From Halobaculum sp. XH14 (GTDB lineage: Archaea > Halobacteriota > Halobacteria > Halobacteriales > Haloferacaceae): a stretch of DNA of 64,000 nucleotides. The notes beneath the pieces are model-generated. The model was not told where the DNA came from, did not search any database, and was given only the letters and a program-made list of their open reading frames with translations. The stretch spans positions 372,001 to 436,000 of the forward strand of contig NZ_CP134949.1 of the NCBI RefSeq assembly GCF_032116555.1, read 5' to 3'. Below are positions 41,540-51,372 of the stretch, piece after piece; the stretch's first letter is position 1, and the number at the start of each line of letters is the position of its first letter. The position numbers and the translations under genes are program-made.

Positions 41540-44395
41540 TCACGCCCGGTGGCGCTCGGACTCGATGGCGTCCCCCACGATCCGGGCGAGCTCCGACCGC
41601 GACAGCGGCTCCAGTTCGACGTGGGTCCCGTCGGCCGTGTAGAGAATGCCGGCGGTCACCTCCCGCTCGGGGAACCACTCGTTCAGGACGTGGTAGTAGA
41701 CGCTCAGCTGCTTCCGGTACTCGGCCTCGGCGTGCCGACTAAGGTCGGTCTTGAAGTCGACGATCTCCGCCGAATCGGGCCGGAGGTGGACGAGGTCGAC
41801 GATCCCCGAGATCGCCACGCGCTCGCCGTCGACGGTGAGCGGGAGAAACGCGTCCGCCTCGACCCGCAGTTCACCGTCGAGCGAGTCGAGGAACCGCTTC
41901 ACGGTTCGCTCGTCCTCGTTGGCCGGCTCCGCGGCCTCGCCGTTCACGTACCGCTCGGCGAACTCGTGCGTTCGCGTACCGAACTCCGTCCCGCGGCCCT
42001 CCTCGACGTCCTCGAACACGTCCTCGCGCATCAGGGTGTGGGGCGTCTGCCCGATCGGCCCCTCAGGGGTGGGAACCGAGATCTGCAGCCTCGACTGGAT
42101 CGTTTCCTGCCCCCGGTCCTGCTGGACGTCCGGCTCCAGCTCCTCGAGTTCGACCGGGAGCTCCTCGATGAACGTGTTGGGCGTCTCCCCGGCCGAGAGG
42201 ATCAGGTGGTGCTCGGCGCGGGTCATCGCCACGTACAGCAGCCGGCGCTCCTCGTCGTAGCCGCGCGGGAGACACGTCCGAAGCACGTCCGACCGCCAGT
42301 CGTCGTACAGGTGTGGCCGCCCGTGGTCGTCCGCGTAACGCGTTCGCTGACGGAGCCCCACCGTGTCGTCGAACGTGATCGTCCCGCCGCTCCCCCCGGA
42401 CGGCGGGAACCGGTGGCGGTTCATGTTGGCGAGGACGACGATCGGGTGTTCGAGCCCTTTCGCCGCGTGGATCGTCCGCACCGTCACCGAGTTCGTGCCC
42501 GCGCCGGCGTCGATCTCGTGGGTGCTGCCCGCCTCGATGCCGCGCTCGATGTACCGAACCAGCTCCCCGCGGGTCATCGTCGTCTCGTCGTGGACCGACT
42601 GGACCGTCGTCAGGAGTTCGTCGGCGGACGCGCCGTCGTAGTCGTACCGCGAGCAGACGAGGCGGGCGACGCTGCCGACGGTTTCGCGCGCGTCGAGGTC
42701 CGCCCTGAACGACGCCATGTTCTCGGGGAACTCCCCGGTCTCGAGGACGTGCCGGATCTCGTCCAGCGCGTAGCCCGCCTCCTCGAGGACGACCGCCCAG
42801 CCGCGGTCGGCGTCCGACTCGAGGATCCGCAGCCACGCGAGGAGGAGCTTCGCGGGGTCCGACCGGAACAGTTCGATGCCGCCCTCGTAGGCCAGGGGAA
42901 CCCCGTACTCGTCGGCGGCCGAGAGCAGGTCCCTGCCGAACTCCCGCGTCCGGGTGAGCACCGCGACGTCGCCGTACTCGGGTGGTCGACGTTCGCCGTC
43001 GTCCTCGACCCGGTACGCCTCGTTCCCGACCAGCTCCTGGAGCTTCGTCAGGACCGCCTCGTGTTCGTCCTCGTGGCGGATCGCCTCGATCCGGGAGTGG
43101 TCGTGGTCCGTGTCCGCCGACAGCGAGACGACCCGCTCGCGGACCGCGTCGACGTCGACCTCGTCCGTACTCGCCGCGGGCGTCAGGAGGCTCTCCTCGG
43201 AGAAGTCGAGGATGGACTGGGTCGAGCGGTAGTTCTCGACCAGTTCGACCTCGGTGATCGGGCCGGTCGGCCACGAGACCCGCTCATGGTCGTCGTTCAG
43301 CTCTCCGACGAACCGGTCCAGCCGGGACTCGAAGTCGGTGATGTTCTCGACGGCGGCGTACTGGAACGAGTAGATGCTCTGCTTCCAGTCGCCGACGACA
43401 CAGACGTTGTCGGTGCCCGCGAGCAGGAGCGCGAGCTTGAACTGGATCTCGCTCGTGTCCTGGAACTCGTCGACCATCACGTACTCGAACTCGACCGCCT
43501 CCCGGAGCCGGTGGTCCTCACACAGCAGGACGAACGCGAGGAGCTGGAGGAAGCTGAAGTTCAGGTAGTTCCGACCCAGCGCGAACGCCAGGTACTCGTG
43601 GTAGACGTCGTGGACGAACGATGTGAGCCCCTCCCGGTCCTCCTCGAACGCGCGCCGTGCGACGTCATCGGGAACCCGTTTCGTCCCCTCCCCGCGGAGT
43701 TCCGACCGGTCGGGGGCATCGGGGAGGTAGCATCTGTCCCGCCCGTACCGGCCGAGTCGCTCGCGGAGACGCGACTGCTTGCTACCCCCGTTCCGCGGCC
43801 GATTCAGCTCGTCGAACGCCTCCCTGAACGCATCGAACTCGCCCTCGAGGTGTCGCTCGCCGTTCCGGTACCAGCCGTCGCCCGTGGGGAACACGCCCTT
43901 GGCCGCGAGCCGTTTGAGCAGGTCGAGGAGTTCGGTCGGGTCCGCGACCGCCCGGAAGAACTCGTCGTACTCGGGGTGGTCCTCGCTGAACCCGCGGACG
44001 AACTCCCGGAAGCGCTCGGCCTCGACGGTCTCGTCCTCGAGGAGACGCGTCGAACGGGTGACGCGGTCGTCGATGTCCAGCAGCGTCGGCGCCGCGAAGC
44101 CGTGCTCCACGAGGAGGTCGTGACAGAGGCTGTGGAACGTCTGGATGGGGGCGTCCGAGAGGGTACGCATGCCGTACTCGGAGCGGGAGACGATGCGCTC
44201 TCTCATCTCGGTCGCCGCGCCGTCCGTGAACGTCACGAGGAGGACGTCCTCGGGGTCGACCGCGTCCCGTGAGACGACGTTCGCGTACCGGCGCGTCACG
44301 GTGAACGTCTTCCCCGTCCCGGCGCCGGCGTCGACGACGTGGATCCCCTCCGTGCTCTCGATGAGCCGTCGCTGCCGGTCGTTCGGTTCGGTCAT
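41540..44395 (-). CDS. UvrD/AddA-like helicase-nuclease
   Basis: This 951-residue superfamily 1 helicase has Walker A GAGTGKTFTV, DEXX-like MVDEFQDTSEIQ, RYADD and the late RLLYVAMTRAEH. A C-terminal PD-(D/E)XK nuclease is seen in GIVDLVHLRPDSAEIVDFKTD. This is the AddA/RecB architecture for processing double-strand breaks. Its ATG overlaps the stop of the AddB-like gene (ATGA), confirming a two-subunit enzyme. The start at 44395 is chosen because of that overlap; a GTG three codons upstream is also in frame. Confidence 0.92.
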   Translation of the reverse strand: MTEPNDRQRRLIESTEGIHVVDAGAGTGKTFTVTRRYANVVSRDAVDPEDVLLVTFTDGAATEMRERIVSRSEYGMRTLSDAPIQTFHSLCHDLLVEHGFAAPTLLDIDDRVTRSTRLLEDETVEAERFREFVRGFSEDHPEYDEFFRAVADPTELLDLLKRLAAKGVFPTGDGWYRNGERHLEGEFDAFREAFDELNRPRNGGSKQSRLRERLGRYGRDRCYLPDAPDRSELRGEGTKRVPDDVARRAFEEDREGLTSFVHDVYHEYLAFALGRNYLNFSFLQLLAFVLLCEDHRLREAVEFEYVMVDEFQDTSEIQFKLALLLAGTDNVCVVGDWKQSIYSFQYAAVENITDFESRLDRFVGELNDDHERVSWPTGPITEVELVENYRSTQSILDFSEESLLTPAASTDEVDVDAVRERVVSLSADTDHDHSRIEAIRHEDEHEAVLTKLQELVGNEAYRVEDDGERRPPEYGDVAVLTRTREFGRDLLSAADEYGVPLAYEGGIELFRSDPAKLLLAWLRILESDADRGWAVVLEEAGYALDEIRHVLETGEFPENMASFRADLDARETVGSVARLVCSRYDYDGASADELLTTVQSVHDETTMTRGELVRYIERGIEAGSTHEIDAGAGTNSVTVRTIHAAKGLEHPIVVLANMNRHRFPPSGGSGGTITFDDTVGLRQRTRYADDHGRPHLYDDWRSDVLRTCLPRGYDEERRLLYVAMTRAEHHLILSAGETPNTFIEELPVELEELEPDVQQDRGQETIQSRLQISVPTPEGPIGQTPHTLMREDVFEDVEEGRGTEFGTRTHEFAERYVNGEAAEPANEDERTVKRFLDSLDGELRVEADAFLPLTVDGERVAISGIVDLVHLRPDSAEIVDFKTDLSRHAEAEYRKQLSVYYHVLNEWFPEREVTAGILYTADGTHVELEPLSRSELARIVGDAIESERHRA

Positions 44396-46980
44396 CGCGT
44401 CCACCCCTCGAGGATGCAGTCGCGGTGGTCGACGTAGCGGTAGTTCGGCTCGCCGCCGGGTCCCTCGACGGGGAAGCGCTCCGCGCCCGCCCGCCGCGCG
44501 TTCACCTCCGCCAGCCGCTCGTCGACGAACGCCTCGAACGCGTCCAGGTCGTCGCTGAAGTAGTTCCGCTCCCGGATGCGGCGGAGGTGACGCAGCGCCT
44601 GCGTACAGCCGTTCTCGACGTACCTGTACTCGCCCACCGCCGCCCGCATCCGGTCGATGAGCGCCCGGCCCAGCGACGACGCGAGGAGGTCGTCGCTGTC
44701 GTCCGCCTCCGGGAACTCGTGGTCCCGGAGAACCGCCTCGTAGGCGTCGTACTCGACCTGTTCGAACGTCTTCCGGCAGTCGCCAGCGGCGTCCTCCCGG
44801 AGCTCCGTGAACACCTCCCGTCCGGCGACGTGCTCCGCGAACGGCGTCGGGTGGTACGTCACGGTCGTGAGACAGTCCTCGAGGTCGGCCTCGCCGCGGA
44901 GGACGTCCTCCAGCGTCTCCAGGAAGTGGAAGAACGTGAACTGCAGGCGCTCGTCGGGGCGATCGGCCCTGTGGTGGGTGAGATACAGCAGCGCCTGGAA
45001 GTTCGGCCGGTCGCTCGGCGGGTCGAGCGCGGAGCGTTTGACCACCGACGTCGGCGACGACTTCGCCCCGCTCTTGTAATCGATGAGGTGGTCACGCCCG
45101 TGCACGAGGTCGATCTTCCCCTTCAGGCCGAGGTCGTCGTTCTCGAACCAGCGTTCCGCGTGGGGAGCGTCCACCGCGCGGTCGTAGTACTCCGCGAAGA
45201 AGTTGCGCCCCCGGCCGCCGTCGGCCGTCACGAACGCCTCGCCCTCCGGCGGGTTCGCCTCGAGGAACTCGACGATGGTCTCCAGTCCGACCCGGTACTT
45301 CGTCCGGCGCACCTCGCGGTCGATCTCGCGCAGGAACGGGTCGACCTCCTTCAGGATGACGTCCGCGACCTCGTCGAGGTCCGCGTCCGCGACGGCGTCG
45401 GGATGGGCGACGGCGAACTCCGCGAAGTCGTGGAACAGGTTCCCCTCCGCGAAGTAGTCCCGGTCGGGGCCGTCGACGAGGCGGCCAAAGAGGTAGTCGC
45501 GTGGACAGTTGACGTACGTGCTCAGGCTCGACTGGCTGATCGCCTCCACCCGCCCCGGCTCGACGTCGAGGGGTTCCCGCTCGAAGCCGCCCCCGGGCGA
45601 CCGGGCGGTGCGGGCGTGCCGAACCGAATCGAGGTCGTCGAACCGCTCGAACGCCTCGTCGAACAGTTCCTCGAAGTAGAGACACGGCGTCACGGGCGTG
45701 CCGCCCGCCGTGTCCTGGACGAGGTACTGCTGGTCGACGCCGTTCTGGAGCAGGAGCTGGAACTGCCGGATCTGGCGCTCGAACTCCCGGTCACGGTCGA
45801 CCCACGGTCGCCGCGGCGAGGACCGCGTCCAGCCCTCGTCGATCCCCAGGAGGAACACGAGCGGGCGGTCGACGTACGCGGCCGTGTTCGCGTCCGCGAG
45901 CAGGACGCCCTCGTTCTCGCGGTCCACGGGGACGTCGTAGGTCTCCAGGTAGAACGCCAGCCGGTCGACCGCAGGCTCGGTCACCCTCTCCTCGAGAATG
46001 CCGAGCGCCCCGAGTTCCTCGCGGAACGCCGGGAGCGAGGCGTCCGTGACCGATTCGAACTCGTCGAGCGCCGTCCCGAACGTGTGCGACTCGATCCCCT
46101 CGGCGAACGCGACGAGCCAGTCGGTGCCCGGATGGTCGAGGTCGCGGAGACGCTTCTCGTCGTGTTCGACGTCGACCCCGTGCCCTAGGTGGGTGAGGAG
46201 CGGCCTGACGTCGCCGACGCGCGTGTCCCGCCCCGCGTGGGCGCTCCGGAGCAGCCCCAGGAACGCCCGGTGATCGGGCTGGTCGGCGAAGCCGGGCCCG
46301 CCGTAGTACGGGACCTCAGCGGCTTCGAGCGCGGACTCGACGAGCGGCGAGTACTGCCCGCCCGCGTCCAGGACGACGCCGACGTCGTCGGCGTTCTCGG
46401 GCGTGACCGTCTCGAGGAGGGCGTCGACGATCGCGGCCGGCGAGTCGAGGATGCGGAACGGCGAGTGGTCGAACGGCTCGTCCGTGAACGGGTCGACCGT
46501 CTCGTACTCGTCCGGGAGGATCGACCGCTCGAGCGCCGTGAGCTGGTCGATCCCGACGACGGCGACGGACGTGTCGGCGTCGATCGAGAACCCGGCGAGC
46601 CGCCCCGAGGTCGTATCCAGGTCCGCGACGCACTCGACGACCCGTTCGGTCGGTTCGCCCGCGAACGCGTCGTACTCGAGGATCGCGTCGACGCTCCCCT
46701 CGTGTTCCCAGCACTGCAGGACGTTTCCCACGACGTGGGCCGCCTCCTTCCACGGGAGGTCGAGGCGGTCGATCACCGCGAGGAACGCGAGCCTGTCCTC
46801 GGACTCCTCCCGGCGCCCGGCGGCCAGCCGGCGCGGCGTGATGGCGAACGGGCCGAACTGCGGCCCGTCGAGCCGGCGGTTCAGCGCGCTCGCGAGCGGC
46901 GCTTCGGGGACGAGCACGCGGTCGAACGCCTCGCACTCGGCGTAGAGCGTCTCCAGCGACTTCGCCCGCGTGAGTGACAC
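44392..46980 (-). CDS. AddB-like PD-(D/E)XK nuclease
   Basis: This 862-residue protein is the partner of the AddA-like subunit. The C-terminal third has the nuclease core: GKIDLVHGRDHLIDYKSG contains the Asp and the D-x-K pair, preceded by SQSSLSTYVNCPRDYLF, a typical RecB-family helix. The N-terminal part is a degenerate helicase-like region without a Walker A motif, as in AddB. Cysteines that could form the AddB [4Fe-4S] cluster are few, so that cluster may be absent. It starts at GTG and is translationally coupled to the downstream gene. Confidence 0.88.
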   Translation of the reverse strand: MSLTRAKSLETLYAECEAFDRVLVPEAPLASALNRRLDGPQFGPFAITPRRLAAGRREESEDRLAFLAVIDRLDLPWKEAAHVVGNVLQCWEHEGSVDAILEYDAFAGEPTERVVECVADLDTTSGRLAGFSIDADTSVAVVGIDQLTALERSILPDEYETVDPFTDEPFDHSPFRILDSPAAIVDALLETVTPENADDVGVVLDAGGQYSPLVESALEAAEVPYYGGPGFADQPDHRAFLGLLRSAHAGRDTRVGDVRPLLTHLGHGVDVEHDEKRLRDLDHPGTDWLVAFAEGIESHTFGTALDEFESVTDASLPAFREELGALGILEERVTEPAVDRLAFYLETYDVPVDRENEGVLLADANTAAYVDRPLVFLLGIDEGWTRSSPRRPWVDRDREFERQIRQFQLLLQNGVDQQYLVQDTAGGTPVTPCLYFEELFDEAFERFDDLDSVRHARTARSPGGGFEREPLDVEPGRVEAISQSSLSTYVNCPRDYLFGRLVDGPDRDYFAEGNLFHDFAEFAVAHPDAVADADLDEVADVILKEVDPFLREIDREVRRTKYRVGLETIVEFLEANPPEGEAFVTADGGRGRNFFAEYYDRAVDAPHAERWFENDDLGLKGKIDLVHGRDHLIDYKSGAKSSPTSVVKRSALDPPSDRPNFQALLYLTHHRADRPDERLQFTFFHFLETLEDVLRGEADLEDCLTTVTYHPTPFAEHVAGREVFTELREDAAGDCRKTFEQVEYDAYEAVLRDHEFPEADDSDDLLASSLGRALIDRMRAAVGEYRYVENGCTQALRHLRRIRERNYFSDDLDAFEAFVDERLAEVNARRAGAERFPVEGPGGEPNYRYVDHRDCILEGWTR

Positions 46981-47084
46981 GAGTTTCCGGACACGAGTCG
47001 GTCACTAAAGTGTACTGTGGGGTGGGAACCGACGGCGACCCCGACCGCCGCCGGGATGGCTTCCGGTCCATCAGCAGAACGGCG

Positions 47085-48701
47085 CTACTGATACCGCCCG
47101 CGCCCCTCGATCCCGCGCAACCGCTCTAACACGGCCTCCTCGCTCACACTAGCGTACCCCTCCTCGAACGCCGCGACCAGCGACGCCGACTCGTCGGCGG
47201 TCCCCACGAGCGACTGCTCGAACACGTGGAGGTCCATCGCGTGGTCCTCGACGTGGCCCGACCCGAACCCCAGGCCGAAGTCGAGCAGGAAGACGCGCTC
47301 GCCGTCGACCCGCACGTTCCGCGTCGTCGGGTCGCCGTGGACCACGTCGGCCGCGTGGAGGCGCGCGAGGTGTTCGCCCACGGTCCCCACCGCCTCCTCG
47401 GACAGCGCCGCCGCGAGGTCCCGCTCCCCGACGCGCTGCATGCGGATCGTCGCCTCCGCGACGTCCACGTCGCGGACGAGCGGGGTCGGCACCCCCTGTT
47501 TGCGCGCCTCGGCGAGCAGTCGCGCCTCCGAGACGGTGCGCTCGCGCCGCAGCGTCGCGTCCAGGTCGGGATGGCGGTACCCCTTCGGCAGTCGTCGCTT
47601 CGTCACCGCGTCGCCCGACATCTCGACGGTCGCCTCCGCGCCGCGGAGCGCCACGTCGTCCGCCCCGCCGCTCGCCGCGCCGTTCGGGTCGGGAACCCGC
47701 GAAACGGACTCGTCGTCGCCGCGCCAGGTGACCGGCACCTCGTCGGGCCGGAAGTTCGGGTCGATGGCCGACTCCGCCACCGACACGGTGTCGCCCGCGG
47801 CGGCCATCTTCGCGCCGAGCACGGCGATCATCCCGGCGTTGTCCCGGAGGAACCGTGGCTCGGGCGCGAAGAAGTCGGCCCCGCGCGCCTCGCACATCGC
47901 CGCGAGCATCCCCCGGAGGCGGTCGTTCTGGCCGACGCCGCCGCCGAGCACCAGTTCGTCGGTGCCGGTGAGCGAGAGTGCCCGTTCGGCGACCTCGGTC
48001 AGCATCGCGAACGTGTGCTCCTGTAACGAGTTGCAGACGTCCTCGACGGGGACGCCGTCGTCGTAGGCGTCCTTCGCGGCGCTCATGATGCCCGAGAAGG
48101 AGAAGTCCATCCCCTTCACGACGTACGGGAGGTCGACGTACTCGCCGCCCGCGGCGCGGGCCTCGATCTTCGGCCCGCCGGGGTGTGACCAGCCGACGTG
48201 GCGCGTGAACTTGTCCAGCGCGTTGCCGACGCCGGTGTCCATCGTCTCGCCGAGCACGCGATACCGGCCGTCGTGATAGCCCAGCAGGTGGGCGTTCGCC
48301 CCGGAGGCGTTGAGACACACCGGCGAGTCGAACCCCGAGCGGTGGCGGCCGACCTCCAGGTGGGCGACCATGTGGTTCACGCCGACGAGCGGGACCTCGA
48401 GGGTCCGTGCCAGCGCCCGCGCGGCGGTGCCGACGATGCGGAGACACGGGCCGAGCCCCGGGCCCCGCGAGAACGCGACGGCGTCGATCGGATCGGCGCC
48501 GTGCTCCTCGCGGGCCCGCGAGAGCGCCGTCCCGACGACCGCCGGGATCGCCTCGCCCATGTGTTCTGCGGCCTCGCGCGGGTGAATGCCGCCGCTGTCG
48601 GGTTCGTACGCGTCGGACTCGATGAAAACCGCGTCCTCGGCGTCGTCGAACACCGCGGCGCTGGCACACCACGCTGTCCCTTCGATGCCCAGGACGCGCA
48701 T
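47085..48701 (-). CDS. kae1-bud32: Kae1-Bud32 fusion: tRNA threonylcarbamoyladenosine synthase with kinase domain
   Basis: This 538-residue bifunctional KEOPS protein has an N-terminal Kae1 domain (to about 330) with the metal motif VNHMVAHLEVG and SGGANAHLL-like ASGANAHLLGYH. A C-terminal Bud32 atypical kinase domain follows, with VVHGDPTTRNVR and FLLDFGLGFG. It makes the t6A37 modification of ANN-decoding tRNAs. The Kae1-Bud32 fusion is common in euryarchaea. It follows rps24e by 15 bp on the same strand. Confidence 0.96.
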   Translation of the reverse strand: MRVLGIEGTAWCASAAVFDDAEDAVFIESDAYEPDSGGIHPREAAEHMGEAIPAVVGTALSRAREEHGADPIDAVAFSRGPGLGPCLRIVGTAARALARTLEVPLVGVNHMVAHLEVGRHRSGFDSPVCLNASGANAHLLGYHDGRYRVLGETMDTGVGNALDKFTRHVGWSHPGGPKIEARAAGGEYVDLPYVVKGMDFSFSGIMSAAKDAYDDGVPVEDVCNSLQEHTFAMLTEVAERALSLTGTDELVLGGGVGQNDRLRGMLAAMCEARGADFFAPEPRFLRDNAGMIAVLGAKMAAAGDTVSVAESAIDPNFRPDEVPVTWRGDDESVSRVPDPNGAASGGADDVALRGAEATVEMSGDAVTKRRLPKGYRHPDLDATLRRERTVSEARLLAEARKQGVPTPLVRDVDVAEATIRMQRVGERDLAAALSEEAVGTVGEHLARLHAADVVHGDPTTRNVRVDGERVFLLDFGLGFGSGHVEDHAMDLHVFEQSLVGTADESASLVAAFEEGYASVSEEAVLERLRGIEGRGRYQ

Positions 48702-48716
48702 TCGGGGGCGGCCGCC

Positions 48717-49025
48717 CTACGCCTCTTCGGCCTCGGCGTCCTCCTCGACGCCGATGGCGTTGCGGTCGAGCATGTACGCCTGCTCGACGTCCTCGGCGTC
48801 CTCGGCCGTCTCGTACACCTTCGCGTAGCCGATCGTCTTCCGCATGCCGAACTTCGTGTTCAGCTCGTGGACGACGACCTCGTCGGCGTCCTTGTCGAGC
48901 TTGGCCGCGAGCGAGTCGCGGACCTGCAGGCGGGCGGGCGTCGCGTCCTCGTGTACGATCTCGAAGCGGACGTCGGTGCGGTGCAACATGGGGTTCCCGT
49001 CCTCGGAGATGACGTCGATGTCCAT
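48717..49025 (-). CDS. rps24e: 30S ribosomal protein S24e
   Basis: This 102-residue ribosomal protein has the S24e signature HELNTKFGMRKTIGYAKVYE. The acidic tail EEDAEAEEA is typical of haloarchaea. It lies directly before kae1-bud32. In many euryarchaea the small zinc-ribbon S27ae gene stands between the two, but here only 15 bp separate them. It is also separated from the DUF359 gene on its other side by an inserted block. Confidence 0.95.
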   Translation of the reverse strand: MDIDVISEDGNPMLHRTDVRFEIVHEDATPARLQVRDSLAAKLDKDADEVVVHELNTKFGMRKTIGYAKVYETAEDAEDVEQAYMLDRNAIGVEEDAEAEEA

Positions 49026-49146
49026 GGTTCAGTTGCCGGAAAATCCGGGTGTTGGGGGGAAAAGGATTTCGAAGCGGCCGGCAGTCCGACGGCGGGCCGA
49101 CGAGGACGGCGTCGTTCTCCCCCCGGGCGTCGCCCGCCGCCCGGGG

Positions 49147-50394
49147 TTATCCCGAGTCGTCGCGTCCGAACGCCCGGATCCCGTCGGCGGCGACGACGTA
49201 CGCGCCGCCCTCGACGAGCGTCGGCGGGCCGCCGATCCCCGAGGCGATCACGTCGGAGATGCCTTTGTCCTCGGTTCGCCGGTGCCACCGTTCGGTCCCG
49301 TCCGCCAGGTCGAGCGCGTAGATCCGTGCCTCGGAGCCGGTCTCGCCGACGTAGACGGCCGCGTCGTCGACCGCGGGAGTGGTCGCCGAGCCGCGCGGAA
49401 CGCCGAACCGCCAGCGCTTGCTCCCGTCCGCGCGTTCCAGGCAGACGACCGCCTCGTTACCCGGGACGATGACCGCGTCCTCCGTGACCGCCGGCGTCGT
49501 CCGGCCGTCCGGTTCGACGCCGACGTCGGCGGTCCAGCCCACGCTCCCGTCGGCCACGTCGACCGCGCGGACGAGGCCGTCGGTGTCGAGGAGGAAGGCA
49601 GTTCCGGCCGCGAGCGCCGGGCCGGACTCGGACCCACTGGCGACGTCCACCTCCCAGACTGACTCGCCGTCGGTCGAGAACCCGTGCAGTACCCCGGCGT
49701 CGCTGGCGACGACGACGGTGCCGTCGGCGACCGCCGGCGGCGCCCGCACCTCGCCGTCGAGTTCGACCAGCCAGCGTTCGGTGCCGTCGGGTGCGAACGA
49801 GGCGACCGAGGACGGCGTCTGGAGTTCCCCCTGGGCGGCGTAGACGTCGCCGTCGACGACCGCCGGCGGCGTCGGGCCGCCCCCGCCGAAGTCGGTCCGC
49901 CACAGCCGCCCGTCGCCGCCCGGGTCGTACGCCTCCATCGCGGTGTAGCGCTGGACGTAGAGCCGCCCGTCGCCGACGGCGGGGACGGCCGCGGCCTCGC
50001 CGCCCAGTTCGACCGCCCACTGCTGCCGGCCGGTCGCGGCGTCGCGGGCGACGAGCAGCGAGTCACGGTTGCGCTCGACCGCGTACAGCGTCCCGTCGGC
50101 GACGACCGGCGTGGACAGCCGGCTGAAGAACGACCAGCCAAGCGACGGCTCCTCCGGCGTCGCAGTCCCGTCGAGTCGCCCCCGGCGGTCGGGCGTGTTG
50201 CCCCGCTGTGGCCACTCGGTGTCGGTCGGAAGGGGGGTTGGTGACCGGGGTGCCGCGGAGGTCGGGGGCGGCGGCGGGAAGCTGTGGGTGTCGGAGCCGG
50301 TCGGCGTCCCGTTCGGTCCGGCCCCAGGGACGCCGGCACAACCGGCGGTGGTGGCGAGGGCCGCGAGGAGGGCGCGTCGCGAGAGGCGGGGCAT
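49147..50394 (-). CDS. PQQ-like beta-propeller lipoprotein
   Basis: This 415-residue protein starts MPRLSRRALLAALATTAGC, a Tat-type signal ending in a lipobox with the Cys at about residue 19. It then has a Pro/Thr-rich linker and about seven repeated blades of the form PAVADGTVYVA...G.ERW. This is the BamB/PQQ-repeat beta-propeller fold, probably a lipid-anchored surface scaffold rather than an enzyme. It is the first gene of the block lying between rps24e and the dephospho-CoA kinase gene. Confidence 0.88.
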   Translation of the reverse strand: MPRLSRRALLAALATTAGCAGVPGAGPNGTPTGSDTHSFPPPPPTSAAPRSPTPLPTDTEWPQRGNTPDRRGRLDGTATPEEPSLGWSFFSRLSTPVVADGTLYAVERNRDSLLVARDAATGRQQWAVELGGEAAAVPAVGDGRLYVQRYTAMEAYDPGGDGRLWRTDFGGGGPTPPAVVDGDVYAAQGELQTPSSVASFAPDGTERWLVELDGEVRAPPAVADGTVVVASDAGVLHGFSTDGESVWEVDVASGSESGPALAAGTAFLLDTDGLVRAVDVADGSVGWTADVGVEPDGRTTPAVTEDAVIVPGNEAVVCLERADGSKRWRFGVPRGSATTPAVDDAAVYVGETGSEARIYALDLADGTERWHRRTEDKGISDVIASGIGGPPTLVEGGAYVVAADGIRAFGRDDSG

Positions 50395-50541
50395 GCGGTG
50401 GTGGACTCTGCCGTGTCGGATGAAGTGTCTTGTGTGCGAGTCGGCGGGTTCCCCTGGTCCCGCTCTCGCCCATCCGGCCCGGCTGGTATGAGCGCGTCGC
50501 AGGCGACCATCGGGATCGCGATACGCCGCCCAACAGCACGT

Positions 50542-50563
50542 CATATGGTATCCTAACCATATG
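50542..50563. promoter_or_regulatory. Palindrome CATATGGT-6-ACCATATG, candidate operator
   Basis: A perfect 8-bp inverted repeat with a 6-bp spacer, immediately followed by a second palindrome and a TATA box. It fits a binding site for the TumA antitoxin. Confidence 0.6.
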
Positions 50564-50581
50564 TATGGGGCCCTCCCCATA
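50564..50581. promoter_or_regulatory. Palindrome TATGGGG-4-CCCCATA overlapping the BRE/TATA region
   Basis: A perfect 7-bp inverted repeat directly adjoining the first palindrome. It overlaps the BRE/TATA region, so bound repressor would block TBP/TFB. Confidence 0.6.
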
Positions 50582-50588
50582 TATTTAT
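50581..50588 (+). promoter_or_regulatory. TATA box of the TumE/TumA operon
   Basis: ATATTTAT lies 24-31 nt before the ATG at 50612, giving a leaderless transcript. Confidence 0.6.
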
Positions 50589-50611
50589 GCCGTTGGGGCG
50601 ACTACCACAGG

Positions 50612-50899
50612 ATGTCGATGGTGTACTCGGTCGTCGAGAACGAAGAAGACCGCGTCGGAACCCGTGTCACGCGCCGACGGATAATCAAAACCGACGACCC
50701 ACAGTACCCGAGCGGGTACCGCTACGCGCTCCACTACGGCTACACCGACGGCCGGGGCACCATCCTGCGGTACGACAATGAAAACGAGACGATCGGCCGC
50801 CATGAGCGTCACACCCCGGACGGAATCGAGCCCATCGATTTCCCCGGCATACTGGCACTGCGCGACCGGTTCCTCGACGAAATCGAGGCCCTACCATGA
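50612..50899 (+). CDS. tumE: TumE-family (DUF6516) toxin
   Basis: This is a 95-residue TumE/DUF6516-like protein with the pattern YRYALHYGYTDGRGTILRYD, NENETIGRHERHT and IDFPGILALRDRFLDEI. The family is reported as the toxin of a type II toxin-antitoxin pair with an HTH antitoxin, TumA. The start ATG at 50612 follows the TATA box; a second ATG two codons later is possible. The stop overlaps the next gene by 4 nt (ATGA). The toxin target cannot be inferred. Confidence 0.8.
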   Translation: MSMVYSVVENEEDRVGTRVTRRRIIKTDDPQYPSGYRYALHYGYTDGRGTILRYDNENETIGRHERHTPDGIEPIDFPGILALRDRFLDEIEALP

Positions 50900-51324
50900 C
50901 CGATGACACCCTGAAGATCACGTTCGGACAGGCCGATGACCACCGGCGAGCCGCTCGCGAGCGGCTCCAGCGGGCAGAAGCCGGCGAGAGCGGCGACGCG
51001 ATCGAACAGGACGCTCGGTTCGTCCTCAACTTCGAGGAGTTTGGCGACGTCGAGCAGCTCATGCGGACGTCGAACCTCGAACTGCTGGACGCGATCATCT
51101 CCGAGCAGCCCGAGAGCATTCGCCAGGCGGCGATGGCGGTCGACCGAGACTACAAGGAGGTCCACCGGAACCTGCAGGAACTCGAATCACTGGGCGTGAT
51201 CGAGTTCACACGGGAGGGAACGAGCAAGAAACCGATTCTCCGAGGCGGAGCCGAAACGATCGACGTCTCGTTTCGGATGAAGGGACACGGCGAGATCGGT
51301 GATCGGTCTGGCGCGTCGGCGTGA
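50896..51324 (+). CDS. tumA: TumA-like HTH antitoxin
   Basis: This 142-residue protein has a C-terminal winged helix (about residues 60-110: LELLDAIISEQPESIRQAAMAVDRDYKEVHRNLQELESLGV) and a charged N-terminal arm (DDHRRAARERLQRAEAG). It overlaps the TumE gene by 4 nt, and the pair forms a typical toxin-first TA operon. The protein probably binds the two palindromes before the operon and represses it. Confidence 0.82.
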   Translation: MTDDTLKITFGQADDHRRAARERLQRAEAGESGDAIEQDARFVLNFEEFGDVEQLMRTSNLELLDAIISEQPESIRQAAMAVDRDYKEVHRNLQELESLGVIEFTREGTSKKPILRGGAETIDVSFRMKGHGEIGDRSGASA

Positions 51325-51372
51325 AAGGACGACGGTGAAACCCGACCACGCCGGTTTCTCGCGGAAGCGTCG

